DNA of 64,000 nt from Kingdonia uniflora (Eukaryota > Streptophyta > Magnoliopsida > Ranunculales > Circaeasteraceae). Shown here piece after piece: positions 31,422 to 42,965 of the stretch (position 1 is its first letter; the number at the start of each line of letters is the position of its first letter). The notes beneath the pieces were generated by a model. The model ran no database searches, was not told where the DNA came from, and saw only the letters and a program-made list of their open reading frames with translations. The DNA is taken from contig JACGCM010000560.1 in assembly GCA_014058105.1 (NCBI GenBank), positions 5,146,001 to 5,210,000 on the forward strand, given 5' to 3'. The translations under genes and the position numbers were made by a program.

Positions 31422-34221
31422 CTGCCCAGCCGAGTTCAATGCCCTTGTGGCATCACGAAGACCAGAATACTTCTTAGCAGCAGCAGAACCAAGAATGGCA
31501 GCACCCAACAATACAGATTCACTTTCCCTTGGAAGAGTAATAGTACAACCTGCGTAGTCCACAAATGAAGAGGTTACAATCAATAGACATAAATACTACA
31601 TGTATATAAGATCTCTCATTTGCAGCTCACGGAATGAAGCTCCGGCCCCACTGATTTTTTTGTGTGACATTGCGCGTGTGTTTGTGTGTGTGTGAGGGAG
31701 AGATAGATAGATAGAGATAGACCAATTATATCTGTATGTTGTTGAATATATAATTGATTCTTGACAAGTCCACTACATGCAATTAGACTATCGATCTAGA
31801 TATAAAGACAGGGGAAAGTATAACCAGTTAAATCACATGTCAAAGTAACACAGAAAACCCTAGAATCACCTGGTGCCAAACCACATTTTGATCAACATAG
31901 ATATGACATTAGGTAACTACTAATTAACTATGATACTAATTTTTTAGCCCTAGAATTTGATCATTAACAAAATATCTTAATCTAGCTGCTACTCATTGCA
32001 AATCATGTTGATGCATATTTATCATACTCAGCATGGCAGATAAAGCTGACTTCATGAACAAAGTAGAAGCACCCACAAGTAGAAACACGATGCACAAATA
32101 CTTACTTTGTGCCCATGGGAATTGCAATGCTCCACAATCTGCCTAGTTCCATATGCAATGCTCTGAACTGTGGCGAGGTATAGAAGGGCCAGCTGCTTCT
32201 CACTTGAATCAAGTGTCAAACCACATATCACTCCTTTGGAAACTGGGTCTGCCATGGGAGACCTAGGTTATCACAAAGATAAGTTCTATTATAATTCAGA
32301 ACCACATCAATATAGGGAAGATTCGCAGATAAATACTATTCCTATATCTTATGACCAAAAAAGTTACGAAGCGTAAGGAATTCAGATTACGAGGACTTGC
32401 GCCCTTTCACTATTTGAGTTATCTTAACACTTAATAAATTTTTGGAAATGAGTTTGCCTTAGGAAAATTGTTTGAAAGTTTTCCATTCTATAATACAAGT
32501 CTACCACTATGTTTGGACTTTATACCATTCCCATGGAAGTCAGGTAGGACATGCAAATCTTCTGTTAAGATAGCAAGAAATGGAGCCTTTTATTCATTCA
32601 TTATCGATTCTAACAACTTGTTTAGTAGTTTAAACATGGAAATACCTGTAAATGTTGGAAACAGAAATAAAGGTAAAAACATACTAAGATGTGTATATAA
32701 AATAATTTGATTGCTGTTTTGCTTATATTATATACCAGAGTGACGGTAGGAACTCACTTTGAGAGGCAGCACGGTTTGCAAGGTGAGGAGCAGCCACATG
32801 GTTATTTAGTATATAATCCAATAAAGCCCCAGTAGCACTCTGCCAACTTTCTATGAGCCAGTATTCAGGTAGCATTGCTGAACAAATAGAAAGTAATAGC
32901 CACTAGTTACTAATGATTGAAATGAAATAACAAAGAATAATAAATCTTGCTCATAACAAACAAGCTATGGGCATAACGTTTTTTATTTTATTAAAACCAC
33001 CACATAGTGGTTGTTGAGCACCAATTCCGAACTCCAACAGCTCTTTACCAGGCCACCTTTTGGATTTCGTAGCACTAATTAGAGGTGGGCAACTACAACT
33101 CTGCTCGGAAGCAAACACATCACATGGTTGGAGTTCAAGAATATCTGGTAGGCTGTACGCACAATGTCGTCCCCCACTAAGAGGTAATCAAACAGCTGAC
33201 CACTCCTAAGTAAGTTTTATGCACGGTATAGTACTGTGAAGGCATTAGAGAATAAAAAACGTGAACCTAGATCTTAGAACGAATTTTATATAGGTTGATA
33301 TGAATGGGGCTGGCCACAATTGTGTATTTAGGATAAATATTTTAGTAAATTTGTATTGAATGAAATCCATGAATTTTCATAATCATTGTATATTATATCT
33401 AGTTTGTGCATAATGGCATAACCTACGTTTTGAGTAGCTCTCAGATGGTGCCATGACTTACATTTTAGAAATGGTTTATTTTTCCTATTCAATTTTGGTA
33501 AGAATGAAATTGTTGAGATGCCAGTTTATCTATTAATGATAGAAATGTGACAGCCGACAAGGATTTTACTTGTTAAAAATAAAATTGCAATAAGAAGCAT
33601 TTTTTGAAAACATTGATGCGTAAAGGAAGATTTGTTCCATTATGATTTACAATATAGTCTATTGATATATTTTTTTATCAGTTTAACGAGATAGCGATCA
33701 ACAACTAATATACAAATGGGTCTGGCAAAAAAAATAATATATGCTCATACTTTCTGCAAAGAATTTTGCATTTAGACCCGACAATGGTGATAACACATTC
33801 TGCGTGTTAAAGGAGAATGCACAATCACAAGTGCTACAGCTTCACATGTAGGTTTCAATATACTATAATTATTATCAACCAAACTGTGATCATTATATGA
33901 CAAAGATATACCTGACCAGAAAGGTCTCCATACCCCACGAATGAAAACTTTGTTTTGTGATACAGCCATATGGCAAGTAGACGTCCCGCAGACTAGAACC
34001 ATACGATGACATATATCTTCTTTATCATCCTCTGAAAATTATAAAATTAATTAGGTAATGCTTACAATGGCATTTTAGAATCAGGATATGACTAATAATA
34101 CAAAAGGGAAACCTTTCTGACTGGAATCTGATATAGGCACACTTTCTATTACCCCCATGCCGCTAGCATGAGCATCAATTAATGAAGTGCCAACAGAAGT
34201 TCCGGATGTTAGACTCAGCTC
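31422..34221 (-). pseudogene. FGGY carbohydrate-kinase gene fragment (captured), six exons
   Basis: Exons in gene order: 34113-34221 (SVGTSLIDAHASGMGVIES); 33912-34031 (MVLVCGTSTCHMAVSQNK); 32758-32877 (QSATGALLDYILNNHVAAPH); 32526-32645 (LLNKLL then LPDFHGN, with a stop at 32590-32592); 32106-32262 (DSSEKQLALLYLATVQSIAY); 31422 to about 31571 (LPRESESVLLGAAILGSAAA). Introns begin with GT, for example GTAAGT at 32100-32105. Acceptors are mostly clear. These phrases match plant FGGY kinases, relatives of human FGGY D-ribulokinase, which phosphorylate a sugar with ATP. Missing are the N-terminal half, most of the CGGL ATP-site exon and the last exon. Changes in conserved text include ESW where EGG is usual. 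It is non-functional. Confidence 0.9.
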
Positions 34222-34852
34222 CTGAAAATTTAAGTTCCCCATAAGAAAATTTGAAGTGAAAGTATAAAGCAAAAGCAAAAGCAAAAGCAAAATCAAAATT
34301 ATCGGCAACAATTACAATGCAGATGCAATATTTACTAGATTATATCTCAGATATTACCTTTTGATGACACTGTAAGAATGTGATAAATATCAAGATGTAT
34401 AAGATATATCAAAGAATGTAAGAACGCAGTAGATATACAAGAATGCAGAACGAAGTAGATCCATGAGTTGGTACTTCAATAATGATCCAATAAACTGCAA
34501 CCTAAATAGAGATAAACAAACTTACAAGTAGTAATAGAATGCAAATCAGTTGACACGGCATAGACGTGTTATTTATAGCTATTCATATAATATGATGCAG
34601 ATACAAATGAGAGACATTTAACAGCACCTGTACTACCACGAATGCATCATTAAGTTACTACTTTAAGAGTTTTTATTATTATCTTGGGTTATGCTGGGGA
34701 GAAAAGAAAAAAAATCATGTCTAGGAACTTCAAGTATATGATAGTATTAAACAAAAACACCAATACGAAGTACGCTAAAGTTTTCCTTGAAGACTTGCCG
34801 GTGCAAAACCAACGAGGGCCTACATGAATAGGACCAAATAGTTTTATTTAAC

Positions 34853-34930
34853 CAACGAGGGCTTGCTCAAGTGGTTGGGTTAGTGCTTGAAAACCAAGAG
34901 ATCCCGGGATCAACCCATTTCAAGCAGCTT
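34853..34930 (+). repeat. Possible tRNA-derived SINE head
   Basis: GCTCAAGTGGTT (34865-34876) resembles a tRNA A box. CCGGGATCAACC (34905-34916) is a weak B-box match about 30 bp later. Together they suggest the promoter head of a SINE. AACCAACGAGGGC occurs both just before it (34849-34861) and at 34807-34819. No tRNA cloverleaf can be folded, so it is not a tRNA gene. Confidence 0.3.
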
Positions 34931-37002
34931 CCAACTAAATAGAAACAAAAATTGTACTAACGAAGCCAGAGCAAGCTATTTAACATTGACATTCCATAAA
35001 AGGAACAATATCGGTGTCCCAATGTGTCGGACACTCAGACACACGAACACTCGTGCGGACACACCAATGAGTACTCCATGCTTAGGTCATAGACTTTTTA
35101 ACATGGACATTCTTTACACACTTATTTTAAGGTCACTGTATCTGACACCTTGTTCCCGTGCTAAACACTGACACGCGTACCAGTGTCAATATTACAAAGA
35201 GAGAAAGTTAAAATATATGAATGTTAATGAGGAAAAAAGTGATCTAGTCAAAATATAAGAATGTTACCGAGGACACAAAGATTGATGTGTGTGAGATACG
35301 CAAAGGTGTCATTCCAAAATTTTAGCCTCATACTATGAAAATTAAGCAGGATGAAGCTTGGGAACCTCAATTAAACTGATTAGAGAATGAAAAGGTATCA
35401 CTTAAGAGAGTTCCAATTATTGTATCAAATGAGTGAACATCCTCACTAAGGTGGACCGAATGTACACTTTATTAAAATAGTTCTTGGCCCATTTTATTCA
35501 ACCATATAAATTATAGTAAGGAAAATGGAGCATTCGTGTCTTTATAGATAAAATAAATTGCAAGAAAAATTCATGCATACTGAGATAAGAAAAATTCACT
35601 TATAAATCCTTTAAGTGAGGCAGCCCATTCAGATTCCATATCTCAACAGAAACTGTGTTCCTCTTATTCTCAGAAAATGGATAGAAATGGATGGATAAAA
35701 TGTGATAAAGGCTTTACTAAAAGCTGATAAAGGAATTACCATGCATATGTTTCAGAACAACAGCTCATCTGCTCCTCTCAGCTGCTGGCATTCTTCAGAA
35801 TATATCATTTATAATCAAGATAGGAGAGGCAGCAACTTCATACTCAAAATCCCAACAAAAACTCAAGTTTCTCTCAGTCCCAGACATGGATTTATAAGCA
35901 TCAATGCAAATAAGAGCTACAATTACACTCACAATTACACCCATATCCATGCTCTTTATTTCACGACAGTAAGGATCTTGATAGTAATTTTATGCCCTGT
36001 TAATGCAGGCTTTGCAATTTTCATCTTACTAGAAAAGCCTACGCCGATAATTCTGTAACATACTAGACGAGCCTACGCCGATAAATCTTTTCACAACCAA
36101 GCATCTAACCAAATTTCACATGATTACGATAATCCAAGATACACAAAGATTCCTAAAGGTTCAAAAAAAGGCCATTTCCCATATTTGCTGCTCATGTCTT
36201 TATCTACGAGCTCGTCCACCGTCAAGTATCCCATAACATCCCACATATCCTCCCCCCCTGAAACTAAAATCAAAACAAACCCTGTCAAAGAAATACAAAT
36301 TGAAACAAGCCCATCAATGAAACTGAAATCAAAACAAACCCCATAAAACTAAACTCAAAACAAACCTATCATTGAAGCACAAATCCCATCAATCAAACAT
36401 ACTCTGAAATTCAAATCGACAAAGAGAGAGATGGGATTGCAGACCCGCGAATGGTTCTTCAGATGATCTTTGCACATGATTTGATGTAAATCGGACGATG
36501 AGATGGCTTGGTGCTCATGAGTTTGGGACAAAACCTCTGAAACTTCATCTTCTGTCAAATAATATCGCTCGGTATACAAATCTCTTTGAATCGAAGCATA
36601 ATGAACTTGCTTAACATGGTGACTCGTGAAGGTTTTTCATCCATGGCTTGCCATATTATGCAGATTTATCCTGATGATCTAAATTTCCCAATCGATATAA
36701 AGAACCCCTTTATAACTTGGCCCTCTCAATCTCGCGATTTCAATCAAAATATAGCTACGACAGTTGCAGATAAATGACTTGAAAACAGACTATGTACGAC
36801 ATTTTCAATTAAGGTTATAACTAAAAATGACGTTGATGGACAAAAGAGACAATAATTAATGTCACTTTATAATAAAATGATGCAGAAATAAAAGACATTA
36901 TGTCATTGACGAGGATAGATTATAACTTTATAACTATAATGTCATTTTCAAACAAAATGATGTTGTTTAGATGACATGAAAAATCATATTTGTGGTAGTG
37001 AT

Positions 37003-37590
37003 CCATGCCACCCTCGGCTTCTAAGTCACAAAGGATGGAAGTGTCTGCCTCGTGGTCATGACTGCCTCTCCAGATGAATCCATCCCTCGCAATAAGTACT
37101 CTAAGGCAATGGTACACAGACTCTAAAAGATGAGCGGTCGTCCCTGCACGAGTCAGGTGCAAAGATTTGACTCAACCCAAACCAAAGAGAGTAATTTTTA
37201 TAAACCAAACTAGGGAAACCTCAGGGACCCATCGTCATAAAGGTACCTCTCGCCTCTATACGGCCGCCTTACCAACTGTTGTCCTAGCAAAATTAAAATG
37301 GCACACAACCTAAATGTGGTCGGCATTAGTATTGGTTTTCTAACATTATTACAAAGAAAGGCTACAGATCAACTTGAAAATCTTACACACCGCGTAAACA
37401 GTCACAATCACAAACAACTATAGAAAAGCATTGTAAATTGCAAACATACCAAAAATAGAAGGACTCCAAATGCTTCAGTAATCAGCAACAGGAAAGAATG
37501 GAGAACAACAAAGAATAGAGAGCCAAAGCAGAGTTTATAAATGGCATAAGGAAATGTGAGAGAGAACTAAAGGTGGTGTAAGAGACACTG
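37003..37590 (-). pseudogene. 5' part of the antisense gene of the second Tat element
   Basis: Continuing the antisense gene across the CACTA insertion, the minus strand has an open frame around 37003-37162 (MHLTRAGTTAHLLESVYHCL). Upstream is a leader-like CT-rich stretch (about 37400-37590). The reading frame from the leader into the coding part is not secure. A leader intron is possible. Confidence 0.35.
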
Positions 37591-37596
37591 ATCTCT

Positions 37597-37604
37597 TATT
37601 TATA
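37597..37604 (-). promoter_or_regulatory. Antisense TATA box of the second Tat element
   Basis: On the minus strand CTCTCTATAAATAAGAG is followed by a CT-rich leader. It sits about 320 bp inside the 3' LTR and points away from it. Position and orientation mirror the TATA box at 5600 in the other Tat element. Confidence 0.5.
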
Positions 37605-37905
37605 GAGAGAGAACGAAAAGATGGTTTAAAAAATTAGTAGACCCCACTACAATGATAGGATACATCGCCCAACAGTTACGGCAGTAACTGCACGTCATAT
37701 AAATTAAAGTAGTATTAATTATGCCTTCTTATTGTCCCAATACACATATAATAATGGTGGCTCAAAACTTCAAATACAATATCTAGAAACTGTGGAATTC
37801 ATGAATCGGTCACGCATCTAGCTGGACGAGACAGTGTTCTTGTGCCTAAATGATACGACAATCATACACATTTCATCTCAGACCTCCCTCACCGCGAGCA
37901 ATAAC

Positions 37906-37921
37906 TAAGGAGGGGGGCGAT
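37906..37921 (+). other. Polypurine tract of the second Tat element
   Basis: AAGGAGGGGGGCGAT-type sequence directly precedes the TGTAGGAG start of the 3' LTR. It confirms + strand orientation. Confidence 0.75.
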
Positions 37922-38230
37922 TGTAGGAGTATGATCCCGTTAACCACGAGGCTCCTAGGTCATTAGATGACCTCCACACCAATAGACGATCACGTCTTAG
38001 GGGAAGCCCTCTTAACAACCCTCGAGCCACAGACTAAAGAAACACGTACCGACAAATACTTCATGTCAGGACCACATAGAAAAAAAAAACCTAAGACCTT
38101 GGAGGGTATCCAAGGAATTATACACGTCACGTGAGCCTGAGTACTTCTAGGTCAAGACCCTCCCTATAAATTGGGAGAGAAGGTGATCTAAGAAGGGATT
38201 TTTTTTTATAACATCCTCAATCTACGATAA
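37922..38230 (+). repeat. Second Tat element 3' LTR, truncated
   Basis: It starts TGTAGGAGTATGATCC and aligns with 19623-19935, including the TATA region (CCCTATAAATTGGG, about 38161). Similarity ends near 38230, so the last third of the LTR is missing or diverged. Sequence 38231-38492 holds nothing recognisable. Confidence 0.75.
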
Positions 38231-38497
38231 TGTGCTAAGTACCACTAGATCTTATGTAGTAACGTAGAATATTAAGAGGTAAGCATAACTCTGCCCTAAC
38301 AGGAAGCCCCAAACCCTCTAATGGGTGCGCCCATGTTAATTTATAACAGTTCCTTCTATTTTTGAGGTGTTTTAATTCTGAGGATGTTGTATATCAAAGC
38401 ACTCATACCAATCACAATAGTAAAAAGGCAAGCATAATATCAAGAGAAAGAGAGAGAGAGATTTTAATAATATTAATGTAAACCAAAGTTAGGGAGA

Positions 38498-40964
38498 TGT
38501 CACGCCCCAAATTCAAATAATTAAAGCGTATTTAAAACAATATCATCCAGGGCGTGCAGGTTGAGGAATCCAAAGATTCGCTCCCACGAATAACCATGCT
38601 AATAGGAAATAGCTCAGTCATTCACTATAGCAACATCATCAGAGTAAAAAAGAATAAAGCGGAAGCAAAAGATATATATATATATATCAAACTGAAGATA
38701 TAAATAAAATATCTCGAAAATGTACAGCGACAAAAGCTAAGATCATCATATAAGAATACAATAACTAGAATAGATCTGCAGCAGCAAAACTATCTCCAAT
38801 ACAGCTGAAGCCCTTAACAAAACCAGCAACTACTCTGCCTCTGAAAGGGGGGACAAAACGAGAATGAGCAAAACCACGGCTCACGAATGCCCAACAAAGT
38901 TAAATAACCTACTAATAAAGCTGGTGCAGAGAAAGAGGAAGAAGTGAATGAGAGAGGGAATGTTTAAGGTACATTAATATAGTAAAGAATAGAGGTTAGA
39001 AGAAATATCTAAGAGAAAAGGAATAGAGATATAATGACGTGATGTGATGAAGTGATGATATGATATGATTCTAGAATTGTCCAAAGACTGAATGCTTATG
39101 ATGGGATAAAATCAATGAACTAGACCCTATTATGAAGTATATTTGGGTTGATCAACCGCTAATACAAGATAGTCTTAAAGAGATCTTAGTAGGATACAAG
39201 GGGTTCAATTTTTGTCAAGCTTGACCATGCTAAGGATTTATCACTTGATTAGAGTATTCCGAGTTTTTTAACCCACAAAGCCAACATCCGAACTTTATTT
39301 ACAATTCCAAGGAATTTTAACCTCACGGAGGATAAGACGGGTACCTGAGGAAAACTGTCTCATATCATCCCACACTCCCGGATGGGTAATAAATATGAGA
39401 GTGTCCAGCCCGAACTTCACCTACTATTTTAACCCGATATAGGAATCCTAAATCCTATCAAGGGTTAGCCGATGTAGAGCTGTTTTATGTATCCGACGTC
39501 GTTAAGTTAAAATAGTATAAAACCAACGGATGCAAACAGATCCCTAGGATCAAAACACAACAGCCGCCAACACGGCCAACACACATAGGATAACCACCTC
39601 CCTGAGAGAATGGTAAACAATCCTAACAAAGATGAACAGTGACTACCAGTCACAACATCTAAACCACATCAGTCTCAAAATGACTGAAACACAGTATTCA
39701 AGGACAAGGCCACGAGAATACCACAGGAATGCACAACTTCCTAAAAGACAAAAGAGGAACATAACTCTACATGCCTAACAATAGGAAACAAGCTAAATTA
39801 ACAACTATACAAAAAAATCAATTTACTATAACTAAATCACATAATACCACACTGCCAATACATATCACTCTAACCAACACTCATTAAACTAGTAGAGGAA
39901 ATTAGTAAGGAAGGGATACTCGCCTGATAAACGATAAATCCAATAATCACAGGACAACCCAAACTCAACACCATAGTTCAACAATCAACCCAACACAACC
40001 AACCCAACACCTGTAATAATCACAACTCCACAATTCAACAAATACCCCAAACACAAAACCCTAAATCAACCAACAATCACAAATCCCTAAATCACAAAGG
40101 TTCAACTAAACTGAAATCAAATCGACGATAAGGAAGAGGAAATATGGAAATTACTCACCGAAAGAAGTGGCGAAGATCAACCCAACAATCACAGGGAGGA
40201 GCAAGAGAGGAGAGGATTGCAAACTGAGAGAGAGAGAGAGAAAGAGAGAGAGAGCTTAAGATCTGAAGTGAAATGGGGAATAAAAGTCCCAACCTGATTA
40301 AAGTCCTAGAATAACCAATACTCATTTCGAGGAAAGATTAGCGGCCTAGAATCATGATAAAAGTCCCAACCTGGTCGTCAAAGCATGCCTCTGTTCGAAC
40401 AGAATATATTTCTGCTCGAACAAAACTGAACAAGAAGAACCTTATTCGAACTGAAACAAGCTTGTTCGAATAAAATAAGGCAGATAGAAATCAACTAAAC
40501 AAACATTTATTCGAACAAAGAAAAAGTTGTTCGAATAAAATGAAACAGTTAGAAATCTATTTGAACAGAAAAATAAGTTGTTCGAATAGAATGAAATAGG
40601 AAGAAACATATTCCAACAGAAATAAGTTTGTTCGAATAAAATGAGACAATCCAAAACTCTAGAAAACATGAAGATTCCTCTCGAACAAAAACTGGTAAAA
40701 AAACCCAAAGGAAAATCCTTTCTAAGATCCCCCGGATCACACACCACATAATAGCACAAAACAACATACACTCCTACTAAACCAACTACGGGCTCCTGAA
40801 AACACAACTCAACCTCCTCTGCCCAACAACCACCAAAAACACCAAAATGAAAAACACAAAACCTGATAAATACAATAATATGAAGATGTATGATGTATAG
40901 TAATGTATGCACAATAATAATAAATAATAAATAATAAATAATAAACAAAATTCGGGTCACTACA
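38498..40964 (-). repeat. Chromovirus 3' LTR (left copy)
   Basis: It is 2,467 bp, TGTCACGCCCC to GGGTCACTACA. It contains a short (AT)n tract at 38672-38687 and an (AG)n tract near 40226-40254. A cluster of GTTCGAA palindromes lies near the U3 end (40390-40660). Confidence 0.93.
40390..40660. repeat. U3 cluster of TTCGAA-type repeats
   Basis: At least eight (G)TTCGAA(C/T) palindromes or one-base variants recur in loose units of about 55-60 bp with AATAAAATGA linkers. The same cluster is at about 47630-47870 in the other LTR, more degraded. On the minus strand this is the U3 region, so it may be an enhancer-like array. Confidence 0.6.
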
Positions 40965-40983
40965 ATCTACCCTCCTAAAAAGA
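40965..40983 (-). other. Polypurine tract of the chromovirus
   Basis: Read on the minus strand, TCTTTTTAGGAGGGTAGAT abuts the 3' LTR. It supports minus orientation. Confidence 0.8.
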
Positions 40984-40999
40984 AATTTCGCCCTGAAAT

Positions 41000-41340
41000 T
41001 TTAAATGCCTCAACGAGAGAACAATTGCGGATAACGATGTCTCACATCCGCCTCTAACTCCCAAGAAGCTTTGTTAAGTAAATGGTGACTCCATTGCACC
41101 TACACGAAAGGAATAACCTTGCTGCGCAGAACCATATCCTCGCGGTCTAGAATACACACCGGATGTTCCACATACGTGGCATCTTCCTGAACCTCTAGGT
41201 GATCCCAATCAATCACATGAGTAGGATCCCTCTCATACTTAATAAGCATAAAAACATAAAATACACTGTGGACTCTATCAAGCTGCGACAACAATGCCAA
41301 ATGGTAAGCCAACCTCAAACTCTAGCGGTCCAATGAATCT
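41000..41340 (-). pseudogene. Integrase C-terminal region of the chromovirus
   Basis: The text MRLAYHLALLSQLDRVHSVF, then RDPTHVIDWDHLEVQEDATY and VCILDREDMVLRSKVIPFV matches the conserved C-terminal tail of Tekay-type integrases, ending in a degenerate chromodomain-like part. A stop follows Pro-Phe-Val, with more coding text after it. The tail is thought to guide insertion to heterochromatin in chromoviruses. Confidence 0.8.
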
Positions 41341-42310
41341 CGGAGCCAATTACCCCTTCTTTTCGAAACGCATCACGCTCTTCTTCGGAGAAACCTTCAG
41401 TAAAACGTGATCACCAATCTCAAATTCTAACGGTCTCCTATGAATGTCTGCATAACTCTTTTGTCGACTTTGTGATATACGTAATCGATCTCAAATAATA
41501 GAAATAGCCTATGTGGTCTTACAAACTAAATCTGGCCCCAGTAAACTCTGCTCACCAACCTCTGCCTAACTCAGTGGTGATCTACACGGTCTACCATACA
41601 AAGCCTCATAAGGTGTTATCCCAATGCTCGGCTGGAAACTGTTATTATATGCAAACTCAGCCCATAGTAAATGCTCATCCCAATTGCCCTTGAAGTCTAA
41701 TACACAAGCCCGAAGCATGTCCTCAAAAATCTGGTTAACTCTCTATCTCTAACCATCAGTCTGGGGGTGAAACGCTATGCTAAAATCTAATCTAGTGTCC
41801 ATAGCTCACTGAAAACTCTTCCAAAATCTGCTAGCAAACCTAGCATCTTGATCTGACACTATAGAGACGGGTACTCCATGCAACCACACTATCTCTTTCA
41901 CGTACAACCTGCTCAACTCCTCGAGGGTCAAAGTCTTGCGAACCGGAATAAAATGAGCTGACTTAGTCAATCGGTCAATAATTACCCAAATCAAATTATG
42001 ATTTCTCTTCATCCTCGGTAATCTTGAATTAAATCCATAGTCACATGTTTCCACTTCCACTCTGGAATTTGTAAAGGTTTGAGCTGCCCCGCTGGTTTCT
42101 GATGCTCGGCTTTTACCTGCTGACATGTAAGACACTTAGAAACGAACTCAACTACCTCCCACTTTATGTTAATCCACCAATAATGCCTCTTTAAGGCCTG
42201 GTACATCTTTGTACTACCTGGATGAATAGTATATCTAGAGCCGTAAGCCAAACTCATAATTTCACGCTTTAATACCTCTGAATCTGGCATACATAATCTC
42301 CCCCTATATC
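41341..42310 (-). pseudogene. Chromovirus integrase, catalytic Glu replaced by stop
   Basis: The zinc-binding region is visible at 42110-42250 ([38 protein letters not shown]). The core follows with [29 protein letters not shown] and [17 protein letters not shown]. The expected catalytic Glu codon reads TAG (41743-41745), two codons after another stop in the phrase HPQTDG. Past it the text EFAYNNSFQPSIGITPYEAL is typical. The first core Asp region is also frameshifted. Inactive. Confidence 0.88.
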
Positions 42311-42439
42311 TGATACTACTATCTGAACTAACTATCTAATCGAGTCTGTTATTATCTGAAGCCCAAGACTGTAACTTTGCATCCTGCTGCTGAGCTTCCA
42401 CAATCCGAGAATTCAAAGACGGTTGAACTCTTAAATTAA

Positions 42440-42965
42440 CAAAAAAACTACCGGGAACCCTGCAAAAACAAACTTAGCCCTGAATCTACTATATCGTGAA
42501 GTAACAACCATTCGTGAATCATAAGACGAGCAAGAAATCCCCTAGGCAAGCGTCTCAAAGCGTTAGCCACATCATAATCTTTCAAGAGATCCATCCATAT
42601 GCGCTGCCTCATATTCAACTCCTTTTGAGAGAAAAGGTATCTCAAACTCTTATGATCCAAAAAGAGCTCAAACCTCTCCCCGTAAAGATAATGTCGCCAA
42701 ATCTTTCAAGTAAACACCACAGCCGACAACTCAAGGTCATGAGTAGGGTAGTTCCTCTCGTGCACCTTAAGTTGTCTAGAAGCATAAGCAACAACCTTTC
42801 CTTCTTACATCAATACACAACCAAGTCCGCTGAGTGACGCATTGCTGTAAACCATATATTTCTGCCCGCTGGAAGGAATAATAAGAACTAGAGCTATAGT
42901 CAACCTCTTCTTCAACTCTGCGAATGCCAAATCACACTTGTCATCCCAAACAAATCTAACATTCT
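42440..42965 (-). pseudogene. Chromovirus RNase H
   Basis: Text in order: [43 protein letters not shown] and [20 protein letters not shown], then [13 protein letters not shown]. The first catalytic Asp of the usual Tyr-Ser-Asp-Ala is Asn here. Two stops break the frame. It cleaves RNA in RNA/DNA hybrids during replication when intact. Confidence 0.85.

Larger units (their letters stand above)
29534..37000. mobile_element. Non-autonomous CACTA transposon carrying gene exons
   Basis: The element is 7,467 bp. The right end, reverse-complemented, starts CACTACCACAAATATGATTT; the left end starts TACTACAACAAATACAGGTT. These are about 28-bp inverted repeats, with the left first base changed from C to T. 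A 3-bp duplication ATC flanks it (29531-29533 and 37001-37003). Both ends are rich in short subterminal repeats of AACGTCAT/ATGACGTT (29560-29890 and 36825-36990), as expected for CACTA transposase-binding sites. No TNPA- or TNPD-like gene is visible. The interior holds a decayed FGGY kinase gene. Stretches 29900-31400 and 34930-36800 show no other recognisable gene. Confidence 0.92.
19623..38230 (+). mobile_element. Tat-lineage (Retand-like) gypsy element, integrase lost, split by CACTA
   Basis: The left LTR (19623-20082) and a partial right LTR (37922 to about 38230) match. Between them on the + strand are a primer-binding site, gag, protease, reverse transcriptase, two RNase H domains, two tandem-repeat arrays and an antisense gene region, then a polypurine tract. 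A 7,467-bp CACTA transposon interrupts it. Without that insert it is about 11 kb, a usual size for Retand-like Tat elements. Integrase is missing. Stops are frequent, so it is old. The right LTR loses similarity after about 38230, so the outer target duplication cannot be checked. Confidence 0.85.

Noticed and set aside
31422..34221. Functional host FGGY kinase gene
   Set aside because: N-terminal half, the CGGL exon and last exon are absent, one exon has a stop, and it is enclosed by CACTA ends.
34865..34916. tRNA gene
   Set aside because: A- and B-box similarity only; no cloverleaf or acceptor stem can be formed.
40442..40960. 172-codon minus-strand ORF in the chromovirus LTR
   Set aside because: It runs through low-complexity U3 repeats, is broken in the other LTR, and has no recognisable content.
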